From Candidatus Melainabacteria bacterium (GTDB lineage Bacteria > Cyanobacteriota > Vampirovibrionia > Gastranaerophilales > Gastranaerophilaceae), in assembly GCA_003258725.1 (NCBI GenBank), contig QHMG01000005.1:124001-188000 (forward strand): a stretch of DNA of 64,000 nucleotides, read 5' to 3'. Position numbers and translations under genes: made by a program. The notes under the pieces were generated by a model. The model made no database searches. It was not told the origin of the DNA and saw only the letters and a program-made list of their open reading frames with translations. This document shows positions 54,530 to 62,390 of this stretch, in pieces; the stretch's first letter is position 1; the number at the start of each line of letters is the position of its first letter.

Positions 54530-55471
54530 ATGTTGATAGAGATTTTAAATAATATAACAAATTTTAATGAAGCAAGTGTTGCTCTAATTCAAAATGGTTT
54601 AAAATATTTGCATTTGCCAGAAGTTTTTTTAGAGCCTGCAGCGGAAAGTATAATTTTAATTCCCTTTTTGTTTGTAATATTTGTTTTTATTGAAATTTTT
54701 GAAAATTATTTTTCAGAAAGAATTGAAAATTTTTCAAAATACTCTGCTAAATATGGAGCTATAATTGGTGCATTATTAGCATCAATTCCTCAATGCGGAT
54801 TTTCTGTAATTGCAACGATGCTTTATGTAGAAAGATTTATTACTCTAGGAACGCTAATTGCAGTCTATTTAGCAACAAGTGATGAAGCGATTCCTGTATT
54901 GTTGATGTATCCAGATAAATTTTCTGTAATTTTACCTGTTATTGCTATAAAAGTCGGCATTGCAATTCTTGTTGGGCACTCTCTTGATTTGATAATCAAA
55001 CCAGAATTGAAAAAAGCTCCTGATAAGATAGAAATTAATGAAACAGGGTGTTGTCATAATAAAATTCAATCACATGTTCAAAACTTGTTAATTCATCCAT
55101 TAAAGCACACATTTAATATCTTTTTATTCATTCTATTGATAAATTGTGTTTTAGGCTACTCCTTAACGATGGCATCAGGTGGAATTATGGCTTTATTTAC
55201 ATCAAATAGTTACTTGCAAATTATAATTTCTTCTGTTGTGGGGCTAATTCCAAATTGTGCAATTTCGGTTTTAATTGTAATGTTGTATATTAAATCTGCT
55301 TTGTCTTTTGGAGCTTTAATTTCTGGCTTATCTACAAATGCCGGTTTAGGGCTTTTAATTTTGCTAAAAAACAATGAGTCTATAAAAGACTCATTGCGTA
55401 TAATTTCTATTTTGTTGATAACTTCAATAATTACGGGTTCTGTAATTCAATTGTTGCATTTTACCATTTAG
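54530..55471 (+). CDS. 10-TM heavy-metal-type permease (ArsP_2/DUF2899 family)
   Basis: A 313-residue polytopic protein in two similar halves. Each half shows an inverted glycine/proline motif: ASIPQCGFSVIATMLYVERFITLGTLIAVYLATSDEAIPVLL in the first and VGLIPNCAISVLIVMLYIKSALSFGALISGLSTNAGLGLL in the second. The pattern fits the putative heavy-metal exporter family, with the conserved Cys in P-Q-C/P-N-C. The start ATG lies 9 bases after TATAAT; another ATG 5 bases earlier is out of frame. The substrate, perhaps manganese or arsenic, is inferred. Confidence 0.78.
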   Translation: MLIEILNNITNFNEASVALIQNGLKYLHLPEVFLEPAAESIILIPFLFVIFVFIEIFENYFSERIENFSKYSAKYGAIIGALLASIPQCGFSVIATMLYVERFITLGTLIAVYLATSDEAIPVLLMYPDKFSVILPVIAIKVGIAILVGHSLDLIIKPELKKAPDKIEINETGCCHNKIQSHVQNLLIHPLKHTFNIFLFILLINCVLGYSLTMASGGIMALFTSNSYLQIIISSVVGLIPNCAISVLIVMLYIKSALSFGALISGLSTNAGLGLLILLKNNESIKDSLRIISILLITSIITGSVIQLLHFTI

Positions 55472-55961
55472 TTTTGTCTAAAAATAATTTGATTGCCTCT
55501 TTGAAATTTTTCGGAGTATCAAGAGATTGTTCGGTTGTCTCATAAGTTGGTCTTACGGGTTTCCCTTTTAGAATAAATCTTTTGTACGAAATTAAAATAA
55601 TAAAGATTACGATTGAAGAAATCACAACCCAAATCATCGCAAGAATGAATTTGAATACCATACTAGCAAAGCTTTTTTTAGGCTTTGTTTGAGTTTGTTG
55701 CACTTGCGGTTGTATGGCTGTTGTATTCGCAACTTGAGCTTCTGGTGTGGCATTTGAATAAGCTAAATCTCCACGAGGGGCAAGAGGTTCTTCCTGTGCT
55801 CTTGCTTGGACTTGGATATCGCCTGTTGCTGGAGAAGAAGATACTTGTTCCCTTGCAACATTAATCATGTCATCATAAGAGGCAGAAACGGGAATTTGGC
55901 TTGTTGGTGCAGAAACTGCAAGCAGTTGAACCGTTAAAATACAAGCGATTGATAATATCAA
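55461..55961 (-). CDS. Membrane protein downstream of rne, probable TTG start
   Basis: A 166-residue protein read in a frame that continues upstream inside rne. I place the start at TTG 55961, 10 bases after the rne stop, since no ATG suits. It begins with an export-like helix (ILSIACILTVQLLAVSA), then a Gln/Pro-rich linker and a second helix (FILAMIWVVISSIVIFIILIS) with a basic-flanked tail. Coupled to rne by position. Function unknown. Confidence 0.6.
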   Translation of the reverse strand: MILSIACILTVQLLAVSAPTSQIPVSASYDDMINVAREQVSSSPATGDIQVQARAQEEPLAPRGDLAYSNATPEAQVANTTAIQPQVQQTQTKPKKSFASMVFKFILAMIWVVISSIVIFIILISYKRFILKGKPVRPTYETTEQSLDTPKNFKEAIKLFLDKTKW

Positions 55962-55971
55962 ATTTTTAATA

Positions 55972-57723
55972 TTATTCTTCTTCAACTTTTTCCTCACTTG
56001 TTTTCTTAGATCGAGTTTGACGTTTTGTTTTTGCCCCACCTCTATTTGGTCGTCTTGTTCTTTTAGGTTTTTCTTCAACTGGAGCTTCAGCTTGAACTTC
56101 AACTTCAGCCTTAGTTTCTTGAATAGGTGTAGGTTCTTCAATTACAGGCTTAATTTCATCTTCTGCGGTAATCATTGTTTGTGCAGTTTTTACTTCAGAA
56201 TTTTCGTTAAGTTGTTTTTTGTTGAAATTACGTTTAGTGCTTTTAGGTTTTTTGTTGTCATTACGTTTTTTAGTTTCTTCTTGAGCCGTAACTGACGGAT
56301 TTTCATTTGTCATTTCAATCGGTTGAGCCTGTTCCATTTCTTGTTGTTGTGGTTGAGGTTGTTGATTGTTATTGTTGTTTTGTTTATTTTTATTGTTGTT
56401 ATTTTTCTTGAATCCGCTGATAGGAAGTTTCATTTTTGCTGCTTTTGCTCTGTATTCACCTTCTGCGGTTGGTGATGCAAATTTGAAATCTTCTACGATA
56501 AAGCCTTCACCGTGACAGTGTGGACATTTTTTAGCGAAAACTTCTGAAATAGCTTGACCTTGTCTGTGGCGAGTCATTTCAACAAGACCCAAGTCAGAAA
56601 GTTGACCAACTTGAGGTTTTGCTTTATCGTCCTCAATTGCAAGTTCTAATTCTTCCATAATAGCTAATTTATCTACACGAGAAGTCATATCAATAAAGTC
56701 AATGATAATCATACCGCCGATGTTGCGTAAACGTAATTGACGTGCAATTTCGTGAACTGCTTCAATATTTGTTTTTAAGATAGTTTCATCTTGAGTTGCA
56801 GAGCTTACAAACTTACCAGAGTTTACGTCGATAACAGTAAGAGCTTCTGTTTGTTGAATGAATAAGTAACCACCTGATGGCATATTAACCTTCATATTTA
56901 ATGCGGCTTTGATTTCCTTGTGTACATTAGTTGCAATCAATAAAGGCTCATTACCTTTGTATAATGTAACGTTGATATTTTTGTTCATGTGCCAATTTTG
57001 AAGTAGAGTTTGAACTCTATTCAAGGCAAATGCTGTATCTACAATAATTTCATTTACATCTTCTGAACAAGCCTCACGAATAACTCTGTATAACAAATCT
57101 TGGTCACGATAGATTAGACTTGGTGGTGTTAGAGATTCTGCGGCTGTAACAATATTGTTCCATTTTTCTAAAAGAATTTCTAAATCTTCTTGAATGTCAG
57201 CTTCTGATTGACCTTCAGCTTCTGTTCTGATGATAACACCTACGCCAACGGGTTTTAACAAGCTAACGATAGATTTCAATCTTGCACGTTCTTTTGAAGA
57301 TTCAATCTTACGGCTAACATTAATTCCTGGTTCAGATGGCATTAATACTAAAAATCTACCTGGAAGACTGATTTCAGTTGTAACTCTAGGTCCTTTGTGT
57401 CCTGTTGGTTCTTTAACTACTTGAACAACAAGTTTTTGGTTTGGGGATAATTTATCTTTCAAAGCTCCTTTACCCATAATATCTTGTGCGTGTAAGAAAC
57501 CCATTTTATCTACACCAACATCAACAAAGGCTGCGTCAATACTTGGTAAAATGTTTTGTACTGTTGCTAGGTAAACGTCACCTAACAAAACTTCACCACG
57601 ATTGATGTATAGGTCTAAAACTTTGTCGCCTTCCATTAAAGCGCCAATATTATCACGTTCAGCGATAACAATTTTTTTTGCAGAGTTTTGTTCTTTTTGT
57701 GCAAAATTCTTTTTGTCTTTCAT
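55972..57723 (-). CDS. rne: Ribonuclease E/G
   Basis: Endoribonuclease for rRNA and mRNA processing. The S1-like N-terminal part (LDLYINRGEVLLGDVYLATVQNILPSIDAAFVDVG), catalytic aspartates in TVIDVNSGKF and GGMIIIDFIDM, and the zinc-link CPHCHGEGF are all present. The C-terminal 150 residues are low complexity (Asn/Gln runs, then a strongly basic RRPNRGGAKTKRQTR), as in cyanobacterial enzymes, and probably bind RNA or PNPase. AAGGA is upstream. It follows the radical-SAM gene by 18 bases. Confidence 0.95.
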   Translation of the reverse strand: MKDKKNFAQKEQNSAKKIVIAERDNIGALMEGDKVLDLYINRGEVLLGDVYLATVQNILPSIDAAFVDVGVDKMGFLHAQDIMGKGALKDKLSPNQKLVVQVVKEPTGHKGPRVTTEISLPGRFLVLMPSEPGINVSRKIESSKERARLKSIVSLLKPVGVGVIIRTEAEGQSEADIQEDLEILLEKWNNIVTAAESLTPPSLIYRDQDLLYRVIREACSEDVNEIIVDTAFALNRVQTLLQNWHMNKNINVTLYKGNEPLLIATNVHKEIKAALNMKVNMPSGGYLFIQQTEALTVIDVNSGKFVSSATQDETILKTNIEAVHEIARQLRLRNIGGMIIIDFIDMTSRVDKLAIMEELELAIEDDKAKPQVGQLSDLGLVEMTRHRQGQAISEVFAKKCPHCHGEGFIVEDFKFASPTAEGEYRAKAAKMKLPISGFKKNNNNKNKQNNNNNQQPQPQQQEMEQAQPIEMTNENPSVTAQEETKKRNDNKKPKSTKRNFNKKQLNENSEVKTAQTMITAEDEIKPVIEEPTPIQETKAEVEVQAEAPVEEKPKRTRRPNRGGAKTKRQTRSKKTSEEKVEEE

Positions 57724-57741
57724 TTAAAATTCCTTTTCTTT

Positions 57742-60246
57742 TTATAACTCCATCAAGTTTTCGTCGAAGAATCTTAACCGTTTAATGTCAAAAATTGTAC
57801 CGTCAGATATTAATTTCATTAGGTCATCAACCCTAACCGCTGGTATTTCACTACCTTGACCAGCTTTTAATATGATGTACAAGTTGCCATTTTCAAACCG
57901 ATAAGATTGAATTGACGGTTTTATATTTGAAGTTTTTAGTAAACCTTTTTTGTTTTTCTTCGTCAATAAAATCTCTTCCGAAGATAAAACTTGATTACAA
58001 TTTAACATAAACTTGTCTAAATTACAATCATCTTTTTTGATAAGTGAAACTTGATATTCAGCCCATTGTGCGGTGTGATCAATGGCTTTTTCGCCAACCT
58101 TAAGAGGTCTAATGCTTACAATCTTGCAACCTTCTGGAAGAGTTTTTTCTAATGCTTCTTTAAATTCCTCGCAAGAAATGTTGTCTAACAAATCTACATC
58201 AACAAGTTCAGCATCGCTTTCTAAAAATAGAGGTAATGCTATACCCATAGAAACCTTAGGTGTCGGATTAAAACCTTGTGTAAATGCGACATTAAGCCCT
58301 GAGCGCAAAATTGATTTTAAGAAAGTATTTTGCCAATCAAGATGAGAAAAATATCTCAAAATACCTAATTTTGTGACCTTTAAACGATATTTATAAGTTG
58401 TAATTGTTGGCGCAGTTCTTGGGTCATAGTGAATTTGTTCTGGTTGTACATAATTTTTTGCAACAAATTTTTTGTCTAAGACCTTGTGTACGCCTAAATT
58501 TGGACAAACTCCACATTGAACGCATTTGTGCTCACAGGTTGGTTGAATTTCAGTAGAACTAGTTTGCACAAAAGCCTTGTTGTATTCATCAATCAGCCAT
58601 TGTTTGTTAATACCGATGTTAATAAAATCCCAAGGTAGCTCAATGTCTCTTGAAAATTCTTTCATTGCTAAATTCTTTATATCAATGCCACATTCTTCCG
58701 CTGTTTCAGACCAAGTTTCTTTGCTGAAATATTCTCCCCAAGCATCTAAGTAGCAGCCCTTTTTATAAAGTTGTTCAATGTAATCACAAAGGCTATCATC
58801 GCCACGAGTTAAAACAGCTTCAATTTGAGAAACAAAACGCTCGTGATAGTTTAGTTTTAAGCCTTTTATGTGTTTTGTTTTTTCTTTTAAATAATGAATA
58901 TGTTCCATTACCTCGTCTAAATCCATTTGTGGACAGAATTGGAATGGTGTAAATGGTTTGGGTACAAAAATTGACAAGGTACAAGTCAAGTCTAGCCCGT
59001 GTTTAAGGTCTTTTTCTCGTTTTAGAGCACGAACTTTGTATTTGATGGTGTCCATTAAACGAGCCATTTCGTCTAAATCTTCATACGTTTCAGAAGGTAA
59101 GCCGACGATAAAGTAGAATTTAATTCTGCTCCAGCCGTTTTCATAAAGTTGCATAACCGCACTAATAATTTGTTCTTCTGAAATATTCTTTTTGATAACA
59201 TTTCTAAGTCTTTGGCTACCCGCTTCAGGCGCTAAAGTCATTGTTGATTTACGAACAGATTGAGTAAGCTCTGCCAATTCTAATCGGAAGTGGTCAATGC
59301 GTTGACTAGGCAGTGATACACCGATTTTCTTTTTGTTGAATTCACAACTCAATTCCTTGATTACCTCTGTAATGTTAGAATAGTCATTAGAAGATAATGA
59401 AAGTAGTGAATATTCATCATAACCAGTATTATGAACCAACTCTTTTGTAAGTTTTATAATTTCTTCAGCGGGTCTTTCTCTAACTGGTAAAGTTACGTGT
59501 CCAGGTTGACAGAAACGGCACATTCTTCCACAACCTCTACGAATTTCAACAATAGCTCTATCGTGAATAGATGCTGAAAATGCAATAGGGTGTTTTGTTA
59601 GAGCTGTGTCATAAGTTAATGGTTCAACCCTTTTTTCAACGGATCCACCAACTGATTTTGACCAACAACCTTTTAACTTACATAATTCGTTGATACGTTC
59701 TTGTCTTGTTAAATCTTTTGTGCGTTCAATACATTCGCAAATTTCAACGGTAAGTTGTTCTCCATCTCCAATTGAAAATACGTCGATAAAATCAGACATT
59801 GGAAGTGGGTTAAAAGTGCAAGGACCACCAGCAATCACGATAGGTTCATCTTCTTTTCTATCTTTGTTTCTTATAGAAACACCACCCATTTCAAGCATTT
59901 TTAAAACTGTTGGATAAGATAATTCGTATTGAAGTGAAAAACCAACAATATCAAAGTCTTTTAACGGGCGTTTGCTTTCTACCGCATACAGTGGATGTGG
60001 GTGAAAATCAGGTTCAGGAGCATAAACTCTGTCTGCCATAAAGCCTTCTTGCTTGTTGATTTGATTGTATAAAATTCTTGCGCCTAAATTACTGATGCCA
60101 ATTTCATATTTGTCAGGAAAGCACATTGCGAAGTGAACATTTGCCTTGTCAAAATCCTTGTTTGCAGAAAAAATCTCACCGCCAACGTATTGGTAGGGTT
60201 TTGAGCATTTGTTTAATTCTTCGTGGTATTCTTCAAAAAAATGCAC
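57742..60246 (-). CDS. Radical SAM protein with DUF2344 domain (TIGR03960/TIGR03936 fusion)
   Basis: An 834-residue protein. Residues 1-560 form a B12-type/radical-SAM unit with the cluster-binding CGRMCRFC motif (RRGCGRMCRFCQPGHV) and LAPEAGSQRLRNVI. A Cys-rich knuckle (CEHKCVQCGVCPNLG) follows near 590, and the last 200 residues are the DUF2344 domain (LGILRYFSHLDWQN, GFNPTPKVSMGIALPL). The gene is often next to rne/rng and the two are thought to work together on rRNA or tRNA modification, but the reaction is not established. The 113-aa gene precedes it by one base. Confidence 0.93.
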   Translation of the reverse strand: MHFFEEYHEELNKCSKPYQYVGGEIFSANKDFDKANVHFAMCFPDKYEIGISNLGARILYNQINKQEGFMADRVYAPEPDFHPHPLYAVESKRPLKDFDIVGFSLQYELSYPTVLKMLEMGGVSIRNKDRKEDEPIVIAGGPCTFNPLPMSDFIDVFSIGDGEQLTVEICECIERTKDLTRQERINELCKLKGCWSKSVGGSVEKRVEPLTYDTALTKHPIAFSASIHDRAIVEIRRGCGRMCRFCQPGHVTLPVRERPAEEIIKLTKELVHNTGYDEYSLLSLSSNDYSNITEVIKELSCEFNKKKIGVSLPSQRIDHFRLELAELTQSVRKSTMTLAPEAGSQRLRNVIKKNISEEQIISAVMQLYENGWSRIKFYFIVGLPSETYEDLDEMARLMDTIKYKVRALKREKDLKHGLDLTCTLSIFVPKPFTPFQFCPQMDLDEVMEHIHYLKEKTKHIKGLKLNYHERFVSQIEAVLTRGDDSLCDYIEQLYKKGCYLDAWGEYFSKETWSETAEECGIDIKNLAMKEFSRDIELPWDFINIGINKQWLIDEYNKAFVQTSSTEIQPTCEHKCVQCGVCPNLGVHKVLDKKFVAKNYVQPEQIHYDPRTAPTITTYKYRLKVTKLGILRYFSHLDWQNTFLKSILRSGLNVAFTQGFNPTPKVSMGIALPLFLESDAELVDVDLLDNISCEEFKEALEKTLPEGCKIVSIRPLKVGEKAIDHTAQWAEYQVSLIKKDDCNLDKFMLNCNQVLSSEEILLTKKNKKGLLKTSNIKPSIQSYRFENGNLYIILKAGQGSEIPAVRVDDLMKLISDGTIFDIKRLRFFDENLMEL

Positions 60247-60247
60247 T

Positions 60248-60589
60248 TTAAGCTAAACCTTCTGGAAAATATTTGTCAATTTCAATAATAGTGCCATTTA
60301 GTTTGTTATTGTTAAATTTTTCCATAAACTTGAAAAGTTCGTCGTTTTTAACATCATAGTTGTACATCCAAACTTCGCCATTAACTTCTCTCATTACTCT
60401 AACGATGTAATGACACCCTTCTGCATATTTTTTTAATAATGATGCATTGAATTTTTTATTATTTTTATCTTTATTTAGTTTTACGTAATGAAAACCTTCA
60501 AAAAACTTAATTTGTTCTAATTCTTCGTGTGTTAGAGTTCTATTTACTTTTGAAAATAAATCAATAACTTTGTCATCTTTATCCATCAT
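60248..60589 (-). CDS. Orphan protein leading the radical-SAM/rne operon, 113 aa
   Basis: Not recognised. It is charged and alpha/beta in appearance (HYIVRVMREVNGEVWMYNYDVKN, a strand-turn-strand). No export signal. GAGGA lies 6 bases upstream of the first of two adjacent Met codons. One base separates it from the radical-SAM gene, so it may be a regulator or subunit of that operon. Confidence 0.75.
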   Translation of the reverse strand: MMDKDDKVIDLFSKVNRTLTHEELEQIKFFEGFHYVKLNKDKNNKKFNASLLKKYAEGCHYIVRVMREVNGEVWMYNYDVKNDELFKFMEKFNNNKLNGTIIEIDKYFPEGLA

Positions 60590-60683
60590 AAATTCCTCTT
60601 TTCTTTAATAATACAAAAAATAAATCTTTATGTAAAGTTTTAAACATTTGTTGTATAATTTTAACAAGGGGGTCGCTAAAAAG

Positions 60684-60938
60684 ATGATACCGGTTATAAC
60701 AGAAGACCATTCAACATTAACTTTTGCAGAAATTTTTCAAGATGTGAATGCTTGGCGAAAACAAATGATTCATTATATGAAAGAGGAAAATCCAGAGGTT
60801 AATTCTGCAATTATTGAAGCGGCTCAACAAACTGGACTTGACCCAAAAGCCATAGCTTTAGGGGCGTATATGGTTTATTCAATGTTGGAAAAATCAACTG
60901 CCGAGCAGGATAATTTGCTAAATTCCTTAAATTCTTAA
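60684..60938 (+). CDS. Orphan small helical protein, 84 aa
   Basis: No family recognised. The predicted helices (NPEVNSAIIEAAQQTGLDPKAIALGAYMVYSML) and lack of membrane or export signals suggest a cytosolic adaptor. AAGGGGG lies about 13 bases upstream of the ATG, which is rather far. A frame twelve codons longer would begin with TTG. The transporter gene follows after 62 bases. Confidence 0.68.
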   Translation: MIPVITEDHSTLTFAEIFQDVNAWRKQMIHYMKEENPEVNSAIIEAAQQTGLDPKAIALGAYMVYSMLEKSTAEQDNLLNSLNS

Positions 60939-61000
60939 ATTTTATTTGTTTGTGCTAAAATTGTTTTGATATAGTACACAAGTAGAAAAGGATTTTAGAC

Positions 61001-62332
61001 GTGGAATTTTTAAGTGGTTTAGTTGGAAACAACTCTATTATTGTATCTGCGGTTATTTTAATTCTTGCGTATATTTTCATTGCGACAGAAAAAATTCCAA
61101 AAGTTACAATTGCATTAATCGGTGCTGCGGCAACGATGTTTTTAGGTTTAGTTAGTGTTAACAAAAATTTGACTGATGGCTCTTTAGACCCTCATTATTT
61201 TGTTAATTTTATTGATTTTAACGTAATTTTCTTGTTGGTTGCAATGATGATTATTGTTAATATTTCAACCGAAACAGGTATATTTAACTGGATTGCAAAC
61301 GAATTATTGCGATTTACAAAAGGACACCCTGTTTCTGTTTTAGTCGTTTTGGCTTTATTTACAGCTGTTGTTTCAGCGTTTTTAGATAACGTTACAACTG
61401 TTATTTTGATTATGCCTGTAACTTTCTACATTGCAGAAAAATTAGAAATTAATCCTGCACCATATTTGATTACCGAAATTTTGGCATCAAATATTGGTGG
61501 TACTGCAACATTAATCGGCGACCCTCCAAATATCATTATCGGTTCTGCTGCGGGCTTTTCTTTCATGGATTTCTTGAGAGAATTGACAGGAATTGTTGCG
61601 GTAATTTTATTATTAGTTGTTTTTGTAATGTATTTATTCTTTAGAAAACATTTAAAAGCATCTCCTGATAAAATGGAAGAAATTGCTAATTTAGATAATA
61701 GCAAAACAATTAAAGACAAGGCTGGTATGATTAGAAGTATTTGTGTTTTAGCACTTGTAATTTTAGGCTTTGTAACTCACGATATGACTCATATCCCTGC
61801 AAGTCTATCGGCAATGGCCGGTGCAAGTTTCTTGCTATTATTTGAAAATCCAAAAAATATTATAAAAGATGTAGAATGGAATACAATTTTCTTCTTTATC
61901 GGTTTATTCATTATTATTGGTGGTTTAGAAGCCTCTGGTGGTATTGCATTAATGGCAAAATGGTTACTTGATGTAACTCATGGCTCTGAAAGTGCGACAG
62001 CAATGGTAATTCTTTGGGGGTCTGGTATTTTATCAGGTATCATCGACAATATTCCATATACAGTTACAATGGCACCTATGATTGCAAATATTCAATCTGT
62101 AATGGGTGCAGAATATGCGCACCCTCTTTGGTGGTGCTTGTCTTTAGGTGCTTGCTTAGGTGGAAACTTAACAATTATTGGTGCTGCTGCTAATGTTATT
62201 GTTTCTGAGTCTGCGGCTGCAAGAAAACACCCAATCTCATTTATGCAGTTCTTGTTATACGGTTTTGTTACTGTATTGATTTCATTAACTGCATCGACAG
62301 TATATATCTATTTTAGATTTTTAGTACACTAA
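61001..62332 (+). CDS. ArsB/NhaD-superfamily transporter (P-protein type)
   Basis: A 443-residue ion-transporter-superfamily protein with about 11 hydrophobic segments. The paired hallmark loops are LDNVTTVILIMPVTFYIAEKL with SNIGGTATLIGDPPNIIIGSAA in the first half and DNIPYTVTMAPM with GGNLTIIGAAANVI in the second. The start is GTG, with AAAAGG upstream. Related proteins move Na+/H+, arsenite or dicarboxylates; the substrate is not set by sequence. Confidence 0.87.
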   Translation: MEFLSGLVGNNSIIVSAVILILAYIFIATEKIPKVTIALIGAAATMFLGLVSVNKNLTDGSLDPHYFVNFIDFNVIFLLVAMMIIVNISTETGIFNWIANELLRFTKGHPVSVLVVLALFTAVVSAFLDNVTTVILIMPVTFYIAEKLEINPAPYLITEILASNIGGTATLIGDPPNIIIGSAAGFSFMDFLRELTGIVAVILLLVVFVMYLFFRKHLKASPDKMEEIANLDNSKTIKDKAGMIRSICVLALVILGFVTHDMTHIPASLSAMAGASFLLLFENPKNIIKDVEWNTIFFFIGLFIIIGGLEASGGIALMAKWLLDVTHGSESATAMVILWGSGILSGIIDNIPYTVTMAPMIANIQSVMGAEYAHPLWWCLSLGACLGGNLTIIGAAANVIVSESAAARKHPISFMQFLLYGFVTVLISLTASTVYIYFRFLVH

Positions 62333-62338
62333 ATAATT

Positions 62339-62366
62339 AAAAAGTCGGAAGAAATTCCGACTTTTT
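62339..62366 (+). terminator. Terminator of the transporter gene
   Basis: A 12-bp stem (AAAAAGTCGGAA) with a GAAA loop and a T6 run. Confidence 0.9.
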
Positions 62367-62390
62367 TACAAATATAAAGGTTAAATTATA